In this document: positions 1-8,688 of the stretch, piece after piece
Position numbering within the stretch: position 1 is the stretch's first letter
How the letters are laid out: each line of letters opens with the position of its first letter
Assembly (NCBI GenBank): GCA_018679695.1
Contig: JAHHKH010000052.1
Span: 1-11,350, forward strand
DNA: 11,350 nt
DNA from: Maribacter sp.
GTDB lineage: Bacteria; Bacteroidota; Bacteroidia; Flavobacteriales; Flavobacteriaceae
Direction of reading: 5' to 3'
Notes under the pieces: generated by a model
The model's input: only the letters and a program-made list of their open reading frames with translations
What the model was told of the DNA's origin: nothing
The model's database searches: none
Made by a program: the position numbers and the translations under genes

Positions 1-441
1 ATAGTAGATTATGCCCATACGCCGGACGCCTTAAAAAATGTGCTTGAGACAATCAGCACATTGAGGACTGGAAATGAAAACGTCATCACCGTTGTGGGGT
101 GTGGTGGCGACAGAGACAAGTCTAAGCGTCCGGTAATGGGCAATATCGCTTCACAAATGAGTAACAAGGCCATTTTTACCTCAGACAATCCACGATCAGA
201 ATCGCCAATGGTGATAATTGAAGAAATGGAAGCTGGTGTTGAGCCCCAGAATGTGAAGAAAATATTGACTATAGAGAACCGTAAGCAGGCCATTAAAACG
301 GCGTGCCAGTTGGCTATGGCCAAAGACATTATCCTAATAGCGGGTAAAGGTCATGAGGCATATCAAGAAACCAATGGTAAGCGGGTGGATTTTGACGATT
401 TTAAAATTGTAAAAGAAGTATTGAGAACACTGGATAAATAA
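1..441 (+). CDS. murE: UDP-N-acetylmuramoyl-tripeptide synthetase MurE, C-terminal fragment
   Basis: This is the end of MurE, the cytoplasmic ATP-dependent ligase that adds the third amino acid to UDP-MurNAc-L-Ala-D-Glu. The frame is open from base 1, so the 5' part (central ATPase domain and UDP-binding N-domain) lies outside the window. The visible 146 residues begin with VDYAHTPDAL, the hinge into the Mur ligase C-terminal domain, followed by GCGGDRDKSKRPVMG and, near the end, GKGHEAYQ, all typical of MurE. The DNPR motif (bases 184-195) is the family signature for meso-diaminopimelate; lysine-adding enzymes have a different motif here. From this I infer a meso-DAP type peptidoglycan, as expected for Gram-negative Bacteroidota. 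The TAA stop lies 21 bases before mraY. murF, which often follows murE in other phyla, is not here. Confidence 0.96.
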   Translation: MVDYAHTPDALKNVLETISTLRTGNENVITVVGCGGDRDKSKRPVMGNIASQMSNKAIFTSDNPRSESPMVIIEEMEAGVEPQNVKKILTIENRKQAIKTACQLAMAKDIILIAGKGHEAYQETNGKRVDFDDFKIVKEVLRTLDK

Positions 442-462
442 TACTCATAAGAAAAACAAAGA

Positions 463-1683
463 ATGCTCTATTACCTTTTTGAATACTTAGAAAATGAGTA
501 CCAAGTGCCAGGAGCTAGCCTTTTTGGGTTCATCACCTTTCGCGCGGCAATGGCGGTATTACTTTCTTTGATATTGGCGACCGTATATGGTAAGAAAATC
601 ATTCTTTTTCTTCGACGCAAACAAATAGGCGAGAGTATCCGTGATTTGGGATTGGACGGACAGGAGCAAAAAGCGGGCACACCTACTATGGGGGGATTGA
701 TTATCATCATGTCTACCCTGATTCCAGTACTATTATTTGCCGATATCCAGAATATTTATGTGGTTTTACTTATTGTGACCACACTATGGATGGGGATTAT
801 CGGTTTCATTGATGATTACATTAAAATATTTAAAAAAGACAAAAAAGGGCTAAAAGGAAGATTTAAAATTTTGGGTCAGATTGTTTTAGGACTTATCGTT
901 GGGACCACTTTATATTATCATCCTGAGGTTACCATGCGGGAACATGATAAAAGTATTATTACCGAGCAATATACAGTTGAACAGGTAAAAGGTGAGGATA
1001 TAAAATCTACCATGACCACTGTTCCAATTTTAAAAAATAACGAGTTCGATTATGGTGACCTTATCTCATGGGCAGGGGAGGGTGCAAAGGATTATGTATG
1101 GTTGATTTTCATTCCTATGATCATTTTAATTGTAACCGCGGTTTCCAACGGCGCTAATTTAACCGATGGTATTGATGGGTTGGCAGCTGGTACATCTGCC
1201 ATAATCGTATTTACACTTGGTGTTTTCACATGGGTGTCGGGTAATATTATTTTTTCGGATTATCTAGACATTATGTACATCACCGGGGTAGGTGAACTGT
1301 TGGTTTTTGTAACCGCATTTGTAGGTGCCTTGGTTGGGTTTCTGTGGTACAATGCATTTCCGGCAACAGTGTTCATGGGCGATACGGGAAGCTTGACAAT
1401 AGGCGGTGTCATTGCCGTAATAGCGATTATAATCCGAAAGGAATTGTTGATACCTGTTTTATGCGGAATATTCTTCGCTGAGTCAATCTCCGTGATGTTG
1501 CAGGTTGGGTATTTTAAATACACAAAAAAAAGATCGGGAGAAGGAAAACGGATTTTCTTGATGGCACCCTTGCATCATCATTATCAGAAAAAAGGTTACC
1601 ATGAAAGTAAGATTGTAACCCGTTTTTGGATTGTGGGAATCATCTTGGCCATTATTACCATAGTGACTTTAAAAGTACGGTAA
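463..1683 (+). CDS. mraY: Phospho-N-acetylmuramoyl-pentapeptide-transferase MraY
   Basis: MraY is the polytopic inner-membrane enzyme that transfers phospho-MurNAc-pentapeptide from UDP to undecaprenyl phosphate, making lipid I. The 406-residue protein shows the family motifs in order: GTPTMGG (residues 72-78), the paired aspartates of FIDDYIK (D117, D118), NGANLTDGIDGLA (from N229, with D235 and D238), FMGDTGS (D307) and the HHH motif of APLHHHYQKKG (residues 371-373). These correspond to the catalytic Asp residues and the nucleotide-binding His cluster known from the family. It is about 45 residues longer than the E. coli enzyme (360). The excess is mainly a hydrophilic stretch at about residues 151-205, between membrane helices. 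The ATG at 463 places the hydrophobic N-terminus as expected; no Shine-Dalgarno precedes it. The stop shares one base with the murD start (TAATG). Confidence 0.98.
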   Translation: MLYYLFEYLENEYQVPGASLFGFITFRAAMAVLLSLILATVYGKKIILFLRRKQIGESIRDLGLDGQEQKAGTPTMGGLIIIMSTLIPVLLFADIQNIYVVLLIVTTLWMGIIGFIDDYIKIFKKDKKGLKGRFKILGQIVLGLIVGTTLYYHPEVTMREHDKSIITEQYTVEQVKGEDIKSTMTTVPILKNNEFDYGDLISWAGEGAKDYVWLIFIPMIILIVTAVSNGANLTDGIDGLAAGTSAIIVFTLGVFTWVSGNIIFSDYLDIMYITGVGELLVFVTAFVGALVGFLWYNAFPATVFMGDTGSLTIGGVIAVIAIIIRKELLIPVLCGIFFAESISVMLQVGYFKYTKKRSGEGKRIFLMAPLHHHYQKKGYHESKIVTRFWIVGIILAIITIVTLKVR

Positions 1684-3017
1684 TGGCTCGATTGGTAATC
1701 CTTGGTGCTGGGGAAAGTGGAGTAGGTACTGCCATTTTGGGATTGAAAAAAGGATTTGAGGTTTTTGTATCCGATAAAGGAAGAATAAAGGAAAAATATA
1801 AGAACGTTCTTGAACATATTGGAATTGATTGGGAAGAAGAAAAACATTCCAAGCATAGAATATTAAATGCCGATGTGGTAATGAAAAGCCCAGGTATACC
1901 TGATACCGCTGCTTTAATTGTAGAAATAAAGGAGAAGGGTATTCCGGTACTATCCGAAATAGAATTTGTGTCAAAATATACTGATGCAATGATCATTGGA
2001 ATCACAGGTAGTAATGGTAAGACCACGACGACCATGCTTACCCACCATATTCTTGTGGAAGAAGGATTGAACGTAGGTATGGCCGGCAATATTGGGGACA
2101 GTTTCGCCAAAATGGTGGCCGAATACAACCATGATTTCTATGTGCTGGAAATAAGTAGTTTTCAGTTGGATGGCATAGTTGATTTTAGGCCGCATATCGC
2201 CATACTAACCAACATCACACCAGATCATTTAGACCGCTATGCGTATAAGTTTGAAAACTATGTAGCATCTAAATTCAGAATAGCGGAAAACCAAACTAAA
2301 GATGATTTTTTTATCTACGATGCAGATGATGAGGTTATCGTTGAATGGTTGGCCAAAAACCCAGTCAAATCCAGATTAATGCCATTTTCACTTAAGACCC
2401 AATTGGAACAAGGGGCATTTGTGAAGAGCGATAAAATAGTAATAAAGACAAATAACGAGATATTGGAAATGATGACAAGTTCACTAGCATTGGAAGGCAA
2501 ACATAATTTGAAAAATACCATGGCCGCAAGTACTGCAGCAAAATTGCTTGGTATCAGAAAGGAAACTATACGTGCGAGCATAGCCAATTTCCAAGGTGCA
2601 GAGCATAGATTGGAAAAAGTACTCAAAATTCAACATGTTCAATATATAAACGATTCCAAAGCCACGAATGTGAATGCAACTTATTATGCATTGGATAGCA
2701 TGAGTGCCCCTACGGTTTGGATTGCTGGTGGAGTTGACAAAGGCAATGATTACAAGGAATTAATGCCTTTGGTTCGTGAAAAAGTAAAGGCCATAATTTG
2801 TTTGGGCAATGACAACTCAAAAATTGTAGATGCTTTTGGTAATGTAGTGGATCTAATGGTTGAAACCTATGCTATGGAAGAGGCTGTTAAAGTAGCCTAC
2901 AAAATTGCGGAACGCGGTGATACGGTTTTATTGTCTCCTGCTTGTGCAAGTTTTGATTTGTTCGAAAATTATGAGGACAGGGGTCGTCAATTTAAAGAAG
3001 CGATTAAAAATTTATAA
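1683..3017 (+). CDS. murD: UDP-N-acetylmuramoylalanine--D-glutamate ligase MurD
   Basis: MurD is the cytoplasmic ATP-dependent ligase that adds D-Glu to UDP-MurNAc-L-Ala. The chosen ATG overlaps the mraY stop by one base and gives 444 residues, close to the usual family length. The same frame stays open 19 codons upstream inside mraY, but that extension would precede the Rossmann-like start MARLVILGAGESG and is not credible. Visible motifs: the P-loop GSNGKTTT (residues 109-116), LEISSFQL (155-162), the probable carbamoylated lysine in VASKFRIAENQ (K197), GKHNLKN (272-278), EHRLE (307-311), NDSKATN (323-329) and the MurD-specific tail SPACASFDLF (418-427). It sits between mraY and ftsW, with only two bases to the ftsW start, and is probably translationally coupled on both sides. 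Confidence 0.97.
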   Translation: MARLVILGAGESGVGTAILGLKKGFEVFVSDKGRIKEKYKNVLEHIGIDWEEEKHSKHRILNADVVMKSPGIPDTAALIVEIKEKGIPVLSEIEFVSKYTDAMIIGITGSNGKTTTTMLTHHILVEEGLNVGMAGNIGDSFAKMVAEYNHDFYVLEISSFQLDGIVDFRPHIAILTNITPDHLDRYAYKFENYVASKFRIAENQTKDDFFIYDADDEVIVEWLAKNPVKSRLMPFSLKTQLEQGAFVKSDKIVIKTNNEILEMMTSSLALEGKHNLKNTMAASTAAKLLGIRKETIRASIANFQGAEHRLEKVLKIQHVQYINDSKATNVNATYYALDSMSAPTVWIAGGVDKGNDYKELMPLVREKVKAIICLGNDNSKIVDAFGNVVDLMVETYAMEEAVKVAYKIAERGDTVLLSPACASFDLFENYEDRGRQFKEAIKNL

Positions 3018-3019
3018 TA

Positions 3020-4219
3020 GTGCTGAATTTCTTTAAAAATATAAAAGGTGATAAAGCCATATGGGCGGTAGTGGCCCTTTTGGCCTTATTTTCATTTTTA
3101 CCTGTTTATAGTGCAAGCAGCAACCTGGTTTACGTCGTTGGCAATGGTACTACCAGCGGACATTTGGTAAAGCATGCTCTTTTATTGTTTTTGGGTTTCG
3201 CGATTATATATGGTGTACATAAGATTCCGGTTCATTTTTTTAAGGGACTTTCCTTGATTGCCATGCCCATAGTTTTGGTATTATTGGTATTCACTTTGGC
3301 CCAAGGAACAACCATTGAAGGTGCCAATGCCAGTCGATGGATTAGGATTCCTTTAGTTGGGTTTACATTTCAAACCTCGAATCTTGCTGCGGTTGTGTTG
3401 ATGATTTATGTGGCTCGTTATTTGACAAAGATCAAGAATGATAGTATAACCTTCAAAGAAAGTATCCTACCCTTATGGGTTCCCGTATTTTTAATGATTA
3501 TGCTTATTCTACCGGCCAACTTTTCAACAGCGGCAATCCTATTCTCAATGGTCTTGTTATTGTGCTTTTTGGGAGGATATTCAATAAAATATTTAATGGC
3601 GATTATTGGTACCGGAATTTTAAGTCTTACCCTGTTCATACTTACCGCTAAGGCCGCACCCGATTTGTTTCCTAATAGGGTTGATACGTGGATCAGTAGA
3701 ATAGAAAATTTTGCAAACCCTGAAGATACCGAGGCTGATTACCAGATAGAAAGGGCCAAAATAGCCGTAGCCTCAGGCGGATTGGTAGGAAAAGGAGCCG
3801 GGAAAAGTGTACAGAAAAATTTTCTGCCACAGAGCTCATCAGATTTTATATATGCCATTATTGTTGAGGAATATGGATTAATAGGCGGTTTTGTACTTAT
3901 GTTCTTTTATTTGCTTTTGTTGTTCCGAATTGTCGTCATTGCTAATGGCAGTCAATCGATTTTTGGGAAGCTTTTGGTATTGGGAGTTGGTTTGCCCATT
4001 GTATTTCAGGCATTGATAAACATGGCTGTCGCAGTTGAATTATTTCCGGTCACCGGTCAGACCCTACCCCTGATCAGTAGTGGTGGTACTTCCAGTTGGA
4101 TGACCTGTTTGGCCATAGGCATAATATTGAGCGCAAGTAGAAAAAATAATGTTCGGGAACAGAATGATGCGGAAATCGATGATACGAATCCTTTAGAGGT
4201 ATTGAGTGGACAATTATAG
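3020..4219 (+). CDS. ftsW: SEDS-family septal peptidoglycan polymerase FtsW
   Basis: FtsW is the multi-pass membrane glycosyltransferase of the SEDS family that polymerises lipid II at the division septum, working with the transpeptidase FtsI (not in this window). The protein is 399 residues with about ten hydrophobic segments. It has the SEDS signatures RIENFANPEDTEADYQIERAKIAVASGGLVGKG (split over residues 227-259), SSSDFIYAIIVEEYG (272-286, where D275 matches the catalytic Asp of the family) and TGQTLPLISSGGTS (345-358). FtsW is preferred over RodA because of its place inside the dcw cluster. The start is a GTG two bases after the murD stop. No nearby ATG or Shine-Dalgarno offers an alternative, so translation probably depends on ribosomes leaving murD. 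The last 14 bases overlap murG. The tail is short, hydrophilic and cytoplasmic. Confidence 0.96.
   Translation: MLNFFKNIKGDKAIWAVVALLALFSFLPVYSASSNLVYVVGNGTTSGHLVKHALLLFLGFAIIYGVHKIPVHFFKGLSLIAMPIVLVLLVFTLAQGTTIEGANASRWIRIPLVGFTFQTSNLAAVVLMIYVARYLTKIKNDSITFKESILPLWVPVFLMIMLILPANFSTAAILFSMVLLLCFLGGYSIKYLMAIIGTGILSLTLFILTAKAAPDLFPNRVDTWISRIENFANPEDTEADYQIERAKIAVASGGLVGKGAGKSVQKNFLPQSSSDFIYAIIVEEYGLIGGFVLMFFYLLLLFRIVVIANGSQSIFGKLLVLGVGLPIVFQALINMAVAVELFPVTGQTLPLISSGGTSSWMTCLAIGIILSASRKNNVREQNDAEIDDTNPLEVLSGQL
4195..4199 (+). promoter_or_regulatory. Shine-Dalgarno-like site for murG, inside ftsW
   Basis: AGAGG lies six bases upstream of the murG GTG and inside the end of ftsW. It is the clearest purine-rich ribosome site at any start in this window; the other starts have only A-rich leaders or none, as is common in Bacteroidota. 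It supports the GTG at 4206 as the true murG start. That it works as a ribosome binding site is inference. Confidence 0.45.
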
Positions 4220-5297
4220 GTTTATACTATCGGGAGGAGGTACGGGCGGACATATATACCCGGCGATTGCCATAGCTAATGAATTGAAAGCGAGAAATCC
4301 AAAAGCGGAGTTCTTATTCGTAGGGGCAAAAGATAGGATGGAAATGGAGAAAGTACCACAAGCAGGGTATAAGATCGAAGGATTATGGATTTCGGGGTTG
4401 CAACGGAAACTAACCCTAAAAAATTTAATGTTTCCATTTAAATTGATTAGTAGTTTGTTCAGGGCACGGAAAATAGTAACACGGTTCAAACCCCATGCGG
4501 TTATAGGTACGGGGGGCTTTGCGAGTGGACCATTATTGAGGATTGCATCGGGAAGGGGAATTCCATGTGTCTTACAGGAACAGAATTCATATGCGGGCAT
4601 AACGAACAGATTATTGAGAAATAGGGTATCCAAGATTTGTGTAGCATACGATGGCATGGAAGCATTCTTTCCTAAGCATAAAATAGTGAAAACCGGTAAT
4701 CCTGTTCGTAGTGATTTGGTTGAAATGAGTGGAAATAAAAATAAGGCATCGGATTTTTTTGGTTTGGATGCAAGCAAGGCAACGCTGTTGGTTTTGGGAG
4801 GAAGTTTGGGAGCCAGACGAATCAACCAACTGATTGAGCAAAGTTTGAATTATTTCAATTCAATTGGGATGCAGGTAATTTGGCAATGTGGTAAGCTTTA
4901 TATAAAAGAATATAAAAAATACAATTCGAACACCATTAAGGTTTTCGATTTTGTGAATAGAATGGATTATGCCTATGCAGCTGGTGATATTGTTATATCC
5001 AGGGCAGGGGCGAGTTCGGTCTCCGAGCTCTGTATCGTGGGCAAACCCGTCATATTCATACCCTCACCAAATGTGGCCGAGGACCATCAAACGAAGAATG
5101 CCATGGCCCTTGTTCAGGAGGGTGCGGCAATTATGGTCAAGGAGAAAGATTTGGAAACTGATTTTGAGCGGAAATTTGAGGAACTGGTGCAATCCAGATC
5201 AAAACAGAAAGAATTGGCATCGAATATAAAGAAGTTGGCCATGCCAAATGCTACCAAGGTGATAGTGGACGAGATTGAAAAACTGTTGTTGGAATAA
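4206..5297 (+). CDS. murG: UDP-GlcNAc:lipid I N-acetylglucosaminyltransferase MurG
   Basis: MurG is the peripheral membrane GT-B glycosyltransferase (family GT28) that adds GlcNAc to lipid I on the cytoplasmic face, producing lipid II. The 363-residue protein has the N-terminal glycine-rich loop SGGGTGGHIYPA (residues 9-20), a second one at GTGGFASGP (101-109), EQNSYAG (125-131), the C-domain LVLGGSLGARRIN (195-207) and the donor-binding segment ISRAGASSVSEL (264-275) followed by PSPNVAEDHQTKNA (286-299). Length is normal for the family. The GTG start at 4206 is the only one that leaves a sensible short N-terminus before the GGGTGG loop. It overlaps ftsW by 14 bases and has AGAGG at good spacing. 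The TAA stop shares a base with the murC ATG (TAATG). Confidence 0.97.
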   Translation: MDNYRFILSGGGTGGHIYPAIAIANELKARNPKAEFLFVGAKDRMEMEKVPQAGYKIEGLWISGLQRKLTLKNLMFPFKLISSLFRARKIVTRFKPHAVIGTGGFASGPLLRIASGRGIPCVLQEQNSYAGITNRLLRNRVSKICVAYDGMEAFFPKHKIVKTGNPVRSDLVEMSGNKNKASDFFGLDASKATLLVLGGSLGARRINQLIEQSLNYFNSIGMQVIWQCGKLYIKEYKKYNSNTIKVFDFVNRMDYAYAAGDIVISRAGASSVSELCIVGKPVIFIPSPNVAEDHQTKNAMALVQEGAAIMVKEKDLETDFERKFEELVQSRSKQKELASNIKKLAMPNATKVIVDEIEKLLLE

Positions 5298-6649
5298 TGA
5301 ATATAAAGGAAATACATAATGTTTATTTTATAGGGATTGGCGGCATTGGCATGTCGGCCTTAGCCCGGTATTTCAAGTTCATAGAAAAGAATGTTGCTGG
5401 TTATGATAGAACAACAACGCCATTGACCCAAGATTTGGAGGCTATAGGGATTGATATTCATTATAACGATGATATCAATGCCATAGGGGAATCATATAAG
5501 AACCCTGCCAATACAATTATAGTTTATACACCTGCAGTGCCTACAAGTCATTCGGAGTACCAATATTTTGTTACCAATGGCTTTCAAGTAAAAAAGCGAT
5601 CAGAGGTATTGGGTATCATAACCAAGGATACATTCTGTTTTGCAGTTGCCGGGACCCATGGTAAAACCACAACATCGAGTATTTTAGCACACCTTCTGAA
5701 TGAGACAGGAACTCCGTTTACTGCATTTTTAGGGGGTATTTCAGAAGATTTTAACAGCAACTTTTTATTTAAGGGCTCTGAATATTCGGTAGTCGAAGCC
5801 GATGAATTTGATCGTTCATTTTTACGACTTTTTCCGGATGTGGCATGTGTAACCTCTATGGATGCCGATCATTTGGATATTTATGGCAATAGCGATGAGC
5901 TCAGAAAATCGTTCAAGGAATTTGTGGATAGGATAAAACCCGGAGGCAAGCTTTTTGTTCGAAACGGATTGCCACTTAAGGGAATTACATATGGTATTGA
6001 AGATGATTCGGATTATTGTATCCGTAATCTGAAAATAGAACATGGCACCTACATATTTGATTTGGGAACCCCTGAACTAATGTTAAGAGGGGTTAAATTC
6101 AACAAACCCGGAAGGCATAATTTGCTGAACGGATTGGTAGCTTTTGCAATGGCGATTGAAGCTGGTTCCCCACCCAATCGCCTTGCCGAAGCTTTGGAGA
6201 CCTTCAAAGGGGTTCAACGAAGGTTCTCTTACAAAATCAAGGAAGACAACTTTGTTTACATAGATGATTACGCCCATCATCCAACCGAGATCAATGCAGT
6301 TTATGATGCTATTTCGGAAATGCATCCCAATAAAAAGGTATTGGTGGTATTTCAGCCTCATCTATATTCTAGAACAAAGGATTTTGTAGACGATTTTGCA
6401 AAAAGTCTGTCCAAGTTCGATGGTGTTTTATTGTTGGATATATATCCTGCTCGGGAAAAACCAATTGAAGGAATTACAGCTTCTTGGTTGTTGGCCAAAA
6501 TCGAAAACGAGAATAAAAAATTAATTGAAAAATCAAGTATTATCCAGGAAATTAAAGCGCAAAACCCTGAGGTATTGGTAACCATGGGTGCAGGCGATAT
6601 AGGACTGGAAGTTTCAAGAATAAAAAAAGAATTTGAATATGCGAATTAA
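5297..6649 (+). CDS. murC: UDP-N-acetylmuramate--L-alanine ligase MurC
   Basis: MurC is the cytoplasmic ATP-dependent ligase that starts the stem peptide by adding L-Ala to UDP-MurNAc. The 450-residue protein shows the N-terminal GIGGIGMSALA (residues 13-23), which binds the UDP-sugar, the P-loop GTHGKTTT (119-126), VVEADEFDRSFL (165-176), DADHLDIYG (189-197), PGRHNLLNG (271-279) and, in the C-domain, DDYAHHPTEI (323-332), FQPHLYSRT (352-360) and DIYPAREKPI (381-390). The last three distinguish MurC and its paralogue Mpl from MurD and MurE. MurC is preferred over Mpl because of the dcw location and length. It overlaps murG by one base at the start and ftsQ by 11 bases at the end. In many Proteobacteria ddl follows murC; here ftsQ follows directly. 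Confidence 0.97.
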   Translation: MNIKEIHNVYFIGIGGIGMSALARYFKFIEKNVAGYDRTTTPLTQDLEAIGIDIHYNDDINAIGESYKNPANTIIVYTPAVPTSHSEYQYFVTNGFQVKKRSEVLGIITKDTFCFAVAGTHGKTTTSSILAHLLNETGTPFTAFLGGISEDFNSNFLFKGSEYSVVEADEFDRSFLRLFPDVACVTSMDADHLDIYGNSDELRKSFKEFVDRIKPGGKLFVRNGLPLKGITYGIEDDSDYCIRNLKIEHGTYIFDLGTPELMLRGVKFNKPGRHNLLNGLVAFAMAIEAGSPPNRLAEALETFKGVQRRFSYKIKEDNFVYIDDYAHHPTEINAVYDAISEMHPNKKVLVVFQPHLYSRTKDFVDDFAKSLSKFDGVLLLDIYPAREKPIEGITASWLLAKIENENKKLIEKSSIIQEIKAQNPEVLVTMGAGDIGLEVSRIKKEFEYAN

Positions 6650-7358
6650 CTGGAACTACATCAAATTGATAGCCCTTCTACTTGTAATCACGGGGCTTTA
6701 CGCGTTTTCTAACCAAAGAAGCTCAGCAAAAAGTATTCACGGAATGAATTTAGAGTTCGTAGGGGACCAAAACCTTTACATTACTCAGGGGATGGTTAAT
6801 AAATTGTTAATACAAAATTATGGGCCGCTTACAAATGTGCCTAAAGAAAAATTAGTTTTGAATACTATAGAAAAGGTCATCGAGGCCAATGAAATGGTGA
6901 AAAGTGCCCAAGTTTATCTTACTGTGAACGGTGAGCTTACGTCTAAAATCGTACAACGAAAGCCAATCGGACGAATTGAGGGGAATTCTAAGTATTATCT
7001 GGATGATGATGGAAAAAGTATGCCATTATCTATGAGTCATTCTGCCAGAGTTCCAATAATTACAGGCAAGATTACGGGTAAAAGTCTTGAGGATGTTTAT
7101 GAGATTTTAAAGTACATAAACAAGGATGATTTTTTGCGGAAGAATGTGATTGGTATCCATATTGAAGATGAGGCAAAATACCAATTGAAATTTAGAATGG
7201 AACATTTTGTTGTGAATCTAGGGGGGGTTGATAAGCTTGAGGAGAAGTTCAACAATTTTAAGGCATTTTATACGAAGGCGAACAAGGATGAAACCTTGGA
7301 ACAATATAATATAGTAAGCTTGGAGTTTGACAATCAAGTAGTGTGCACCAAAATATAA
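6639..7358 (+). CDS. ftsQ: Cell division protein FtsQ
   Basis: FtsQ is a bitopic inner-membrane divisome protein that, in the well-studied systems, bridges the cytoplasmic ring and the periplasmic synthases with FtsB and FtsL. This 239-residue protein has a very short N-terminal tail, one membrane segment at about residues 8-24 and an extracytoplasmic rest. The POTRA region (about 35-110) is divergent, but IVQRKPIGRI (104-113) and YYLDDDGKSMPLS (119-131) are typical of the FtsQ family, and the position between murC and ftsA is diagnostic. I chose the ATG at 6639, overlapping murC by 11 bases. An in-frame TTG two codons upstream would add only two residues. The gene runs through a G7 tract (7221-7227) with the frame intact. 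Seven bases separate it from ftsA. Confidence 0.9.
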   Translation: MRINWNYIKLIALLLVITGLYAFSNQRSSAKSIHGMNLEFVGDQNLYITQGMVNKLLIQNYGPLTNVPKEKLVLNTIEKVIEANEMVKSAQVYLTVNGELTSKIVQRKPIGRIEGNSKYYLDDDGKSMPLSMSHSARVPIITGKITGKSLEDVYEILKYINKDDFLRKNVIGIHIEDEAKYQLKFRMEHFVVNLGGVDKLEEKFNNFKAFYTKANKDETLEQYNIVSLEFDNQVVCTKI

Positions 7359-7365
7359 TTTAAGA

Positions 7366-8688
7366 ATGGAAGAAATTAAATATTCAGTTGGTTTAGACAT
7401 TGGAACAACGAAAATCGTTGCCATAATTGGCAAGGAAAACGAATACGGGAAGATTGAAATACTTGGTATAGGTAGATCAAAAAGTCTGGGGGTTCACAGA
7501 GGGGTTGTCAATAATATTACACAGACAATAAGTTCAATTCAACAAGCGGTTGAAGAGGCCGAATTAAATTCTGGACTAAGAATCGGTTCCGTTGTTGTAG
7601 GTATCGCCGGGCAACATATTCGAAGCTTGCAGCATAGCGATTATATTACTAGAGCCGATTCTGAGGAAGTCATTAATGAGGACGATTTGGATAGACTATG
7701 CAATCAGGTGTATAAGTTGGTTATGCTTCCCGGTGAGGAAATAATCCATGTGTTGCCACAGGAATATAAGGTTGACGGACAAGCCGAAATCAAAGAACCT
7801 ATTGGGATGTACGGGGGGCGGTTGGAAGCCAATTTCCACGTGGTAGTAGGTCAGGTTTCCTCAATTAAAAATGTAGGAAGATGTATTAAAAGTGCTGGCT
7901 TGGATCTAGGAAACATTACACTTGAACCCTTGGCATCTTCAGACGCGGTTTTGAGCCAGGAAGAAAAAGAAGCGGGCGTTGCCTTGATTGATATCGGAGG
8001 CGGTACTACCGATTTGGCCATTTTCAAGGATGGAATCATCAGACATACTGCAGTAATTCCATTTGGTGGTGGCGTCATTACCGAAGATATTAAAGAGGGC
8101 TGCTCAATTATAGAAAAACAGGCAGAACTTTTGAAGATAAAATTCGGATCTGCATGGCCAGGGGAGAACAAGGACAATGAAATTGTATCTATTCCCGGTT
8201 TAAGAGGACGTGAGCCTAAGGAAATTACCCTAAAGAACCTTTCAAAGATCATTCATGCAAGGGTAGTGGAAATCATTGAGCAGGTTTATGTTGAGATCAA
8301 GAATTATGGGCATGAAGAGCAAAAGAAAAAATTGATCGCTGGGATTGTTCTCACAGGAGGTGGTAGCCAATTAAACCACCTAAAGCAATTAGTAGAGTAC
8401 ATAACAGGAATGGATACAAGAATAGGATATCCCAATGAACACCTGGCGGGGGATACAGACGAGGCCGTTGCAAGTCCCTTATATGCAACTGCTGTAGGGC
8501 TCCTTATGAATGCTGTCAAGAATCAAAGTAAAGAAATGGTTGCCCAGGAAGAGGAGCAGCAAGAGGAAATGGCTTTCGCAGAGCATGAAGAAAATAAGAT
8601 GAATGCAAATACCCAAAAGGGAGAACGTAAATCGGTATTTGATAAATGGTCTGAAAAGTTAAAGGACTTTTTGGACAACGCTGAATAG
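7366..8688 (+). CDS. ftsA: Cell division protein FtsA, actin-like Z-ring membrane tether
   Basis: FtsA is an actin-fold ATPase that anchors FtsZ filaments to the membrane and recruits later divisome proteins. The 440 residues show the phosphate-1 loop DIGTTK (residues 11-16), phosphate-2 DIGGGTTD (209-216), the adenosine motif TGGGSQL (330-336) and, between about 84 and 165, the 1C domain special to FtsA in place of actin subdomain 1B. GYPNEHLAGDTDEAVASPLYATAVGLL (split over 354-380) is the usual end of the fold. A charged, glutamate-rich linker follows (about 385-420), then SVFDKWSEKLKDFLDN (423-438). That segment can form an amphipathic helix and is probably the membrane-targeting sequence. 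The start ATG lies seven bases after ftsQ with only A-rich DNA before it. Forty bases separate its stop from ftsZ. Confidence 0.97.
   Translation: MEEIKYSVGLDIGTTKIVAIIGKENEYGKIEILGIGRSKSLGVHRGVVNNITQTISSIQQAVEEAELNSGLRIGSVVVGIAGQHIRSLQHSDYITRADSEEVINEDDLDRLCNQVYKLVMLPGEEIIHVLPQEYKVDGQAEIKEPIGMYGGRLEANFHVVVGQVSSIKNVGRCIKSAGLDLGNITLEPLASSDAVLSQEEKEAGVALIDIGGGTTDLAIFKDGIIRHTAVIPFGGGVITEDIKEGCSIIEKQAELLKIKFGSAWPGENKDNEIVSIPGLRGREPKEITLKNLSKIIHARVVEIIEQVYVEIKNYGHEEQKKKLIAGIVLTGGGSQLNHLKQLVEYITGMDTRIGYPNEHLAGDTDEAVASPLYATAVGLLMNAVKNQSKEMVAQEEEQQEEMAFAEHEENKMNANTQKGERKSVFDKWSEKLKDFLDNAE

Noticed and set aside
1626..1682. A 19-codon N-terminal extension of murD inside mraY
   Set aside because: The extension is simply mraY in another frame and would precede the nucleotide-fold start MARLVILGAG. 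The ATG at 1683 in the TAATG junction is the natural start.
1655..2128. A 157-codon minus-strand frame opposite murD
   Set aside because: Fully nested in a gene with complete motifs and overlapping other minus-strand frames; not a credible gene.
4214..4825. A 203-codon open frame on the minus strand opposite murG
   Set aside because: It lies wholly within murG, its translation shows no recognisable domain, and the sense strand carries all MurG motifs. It is a shadow of coding sequence.
6622..6628. A7 run near the end of murC, considered as a programmed frameshift into ftsQ
   Set aside because: MurC and FtsQ are both complete by themselves, and the run codes ordinary lysines. Nothing calls for a fusion.
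7221..7227. G7 tract within ftsQ, considered as a phase-variable repeat or sequencing error
   Set aside because: The frame is intact on both sides and reads a normal FtsQ end. Phase variation in an essential division gene is unlikely, and seven bases is short for such a switch.
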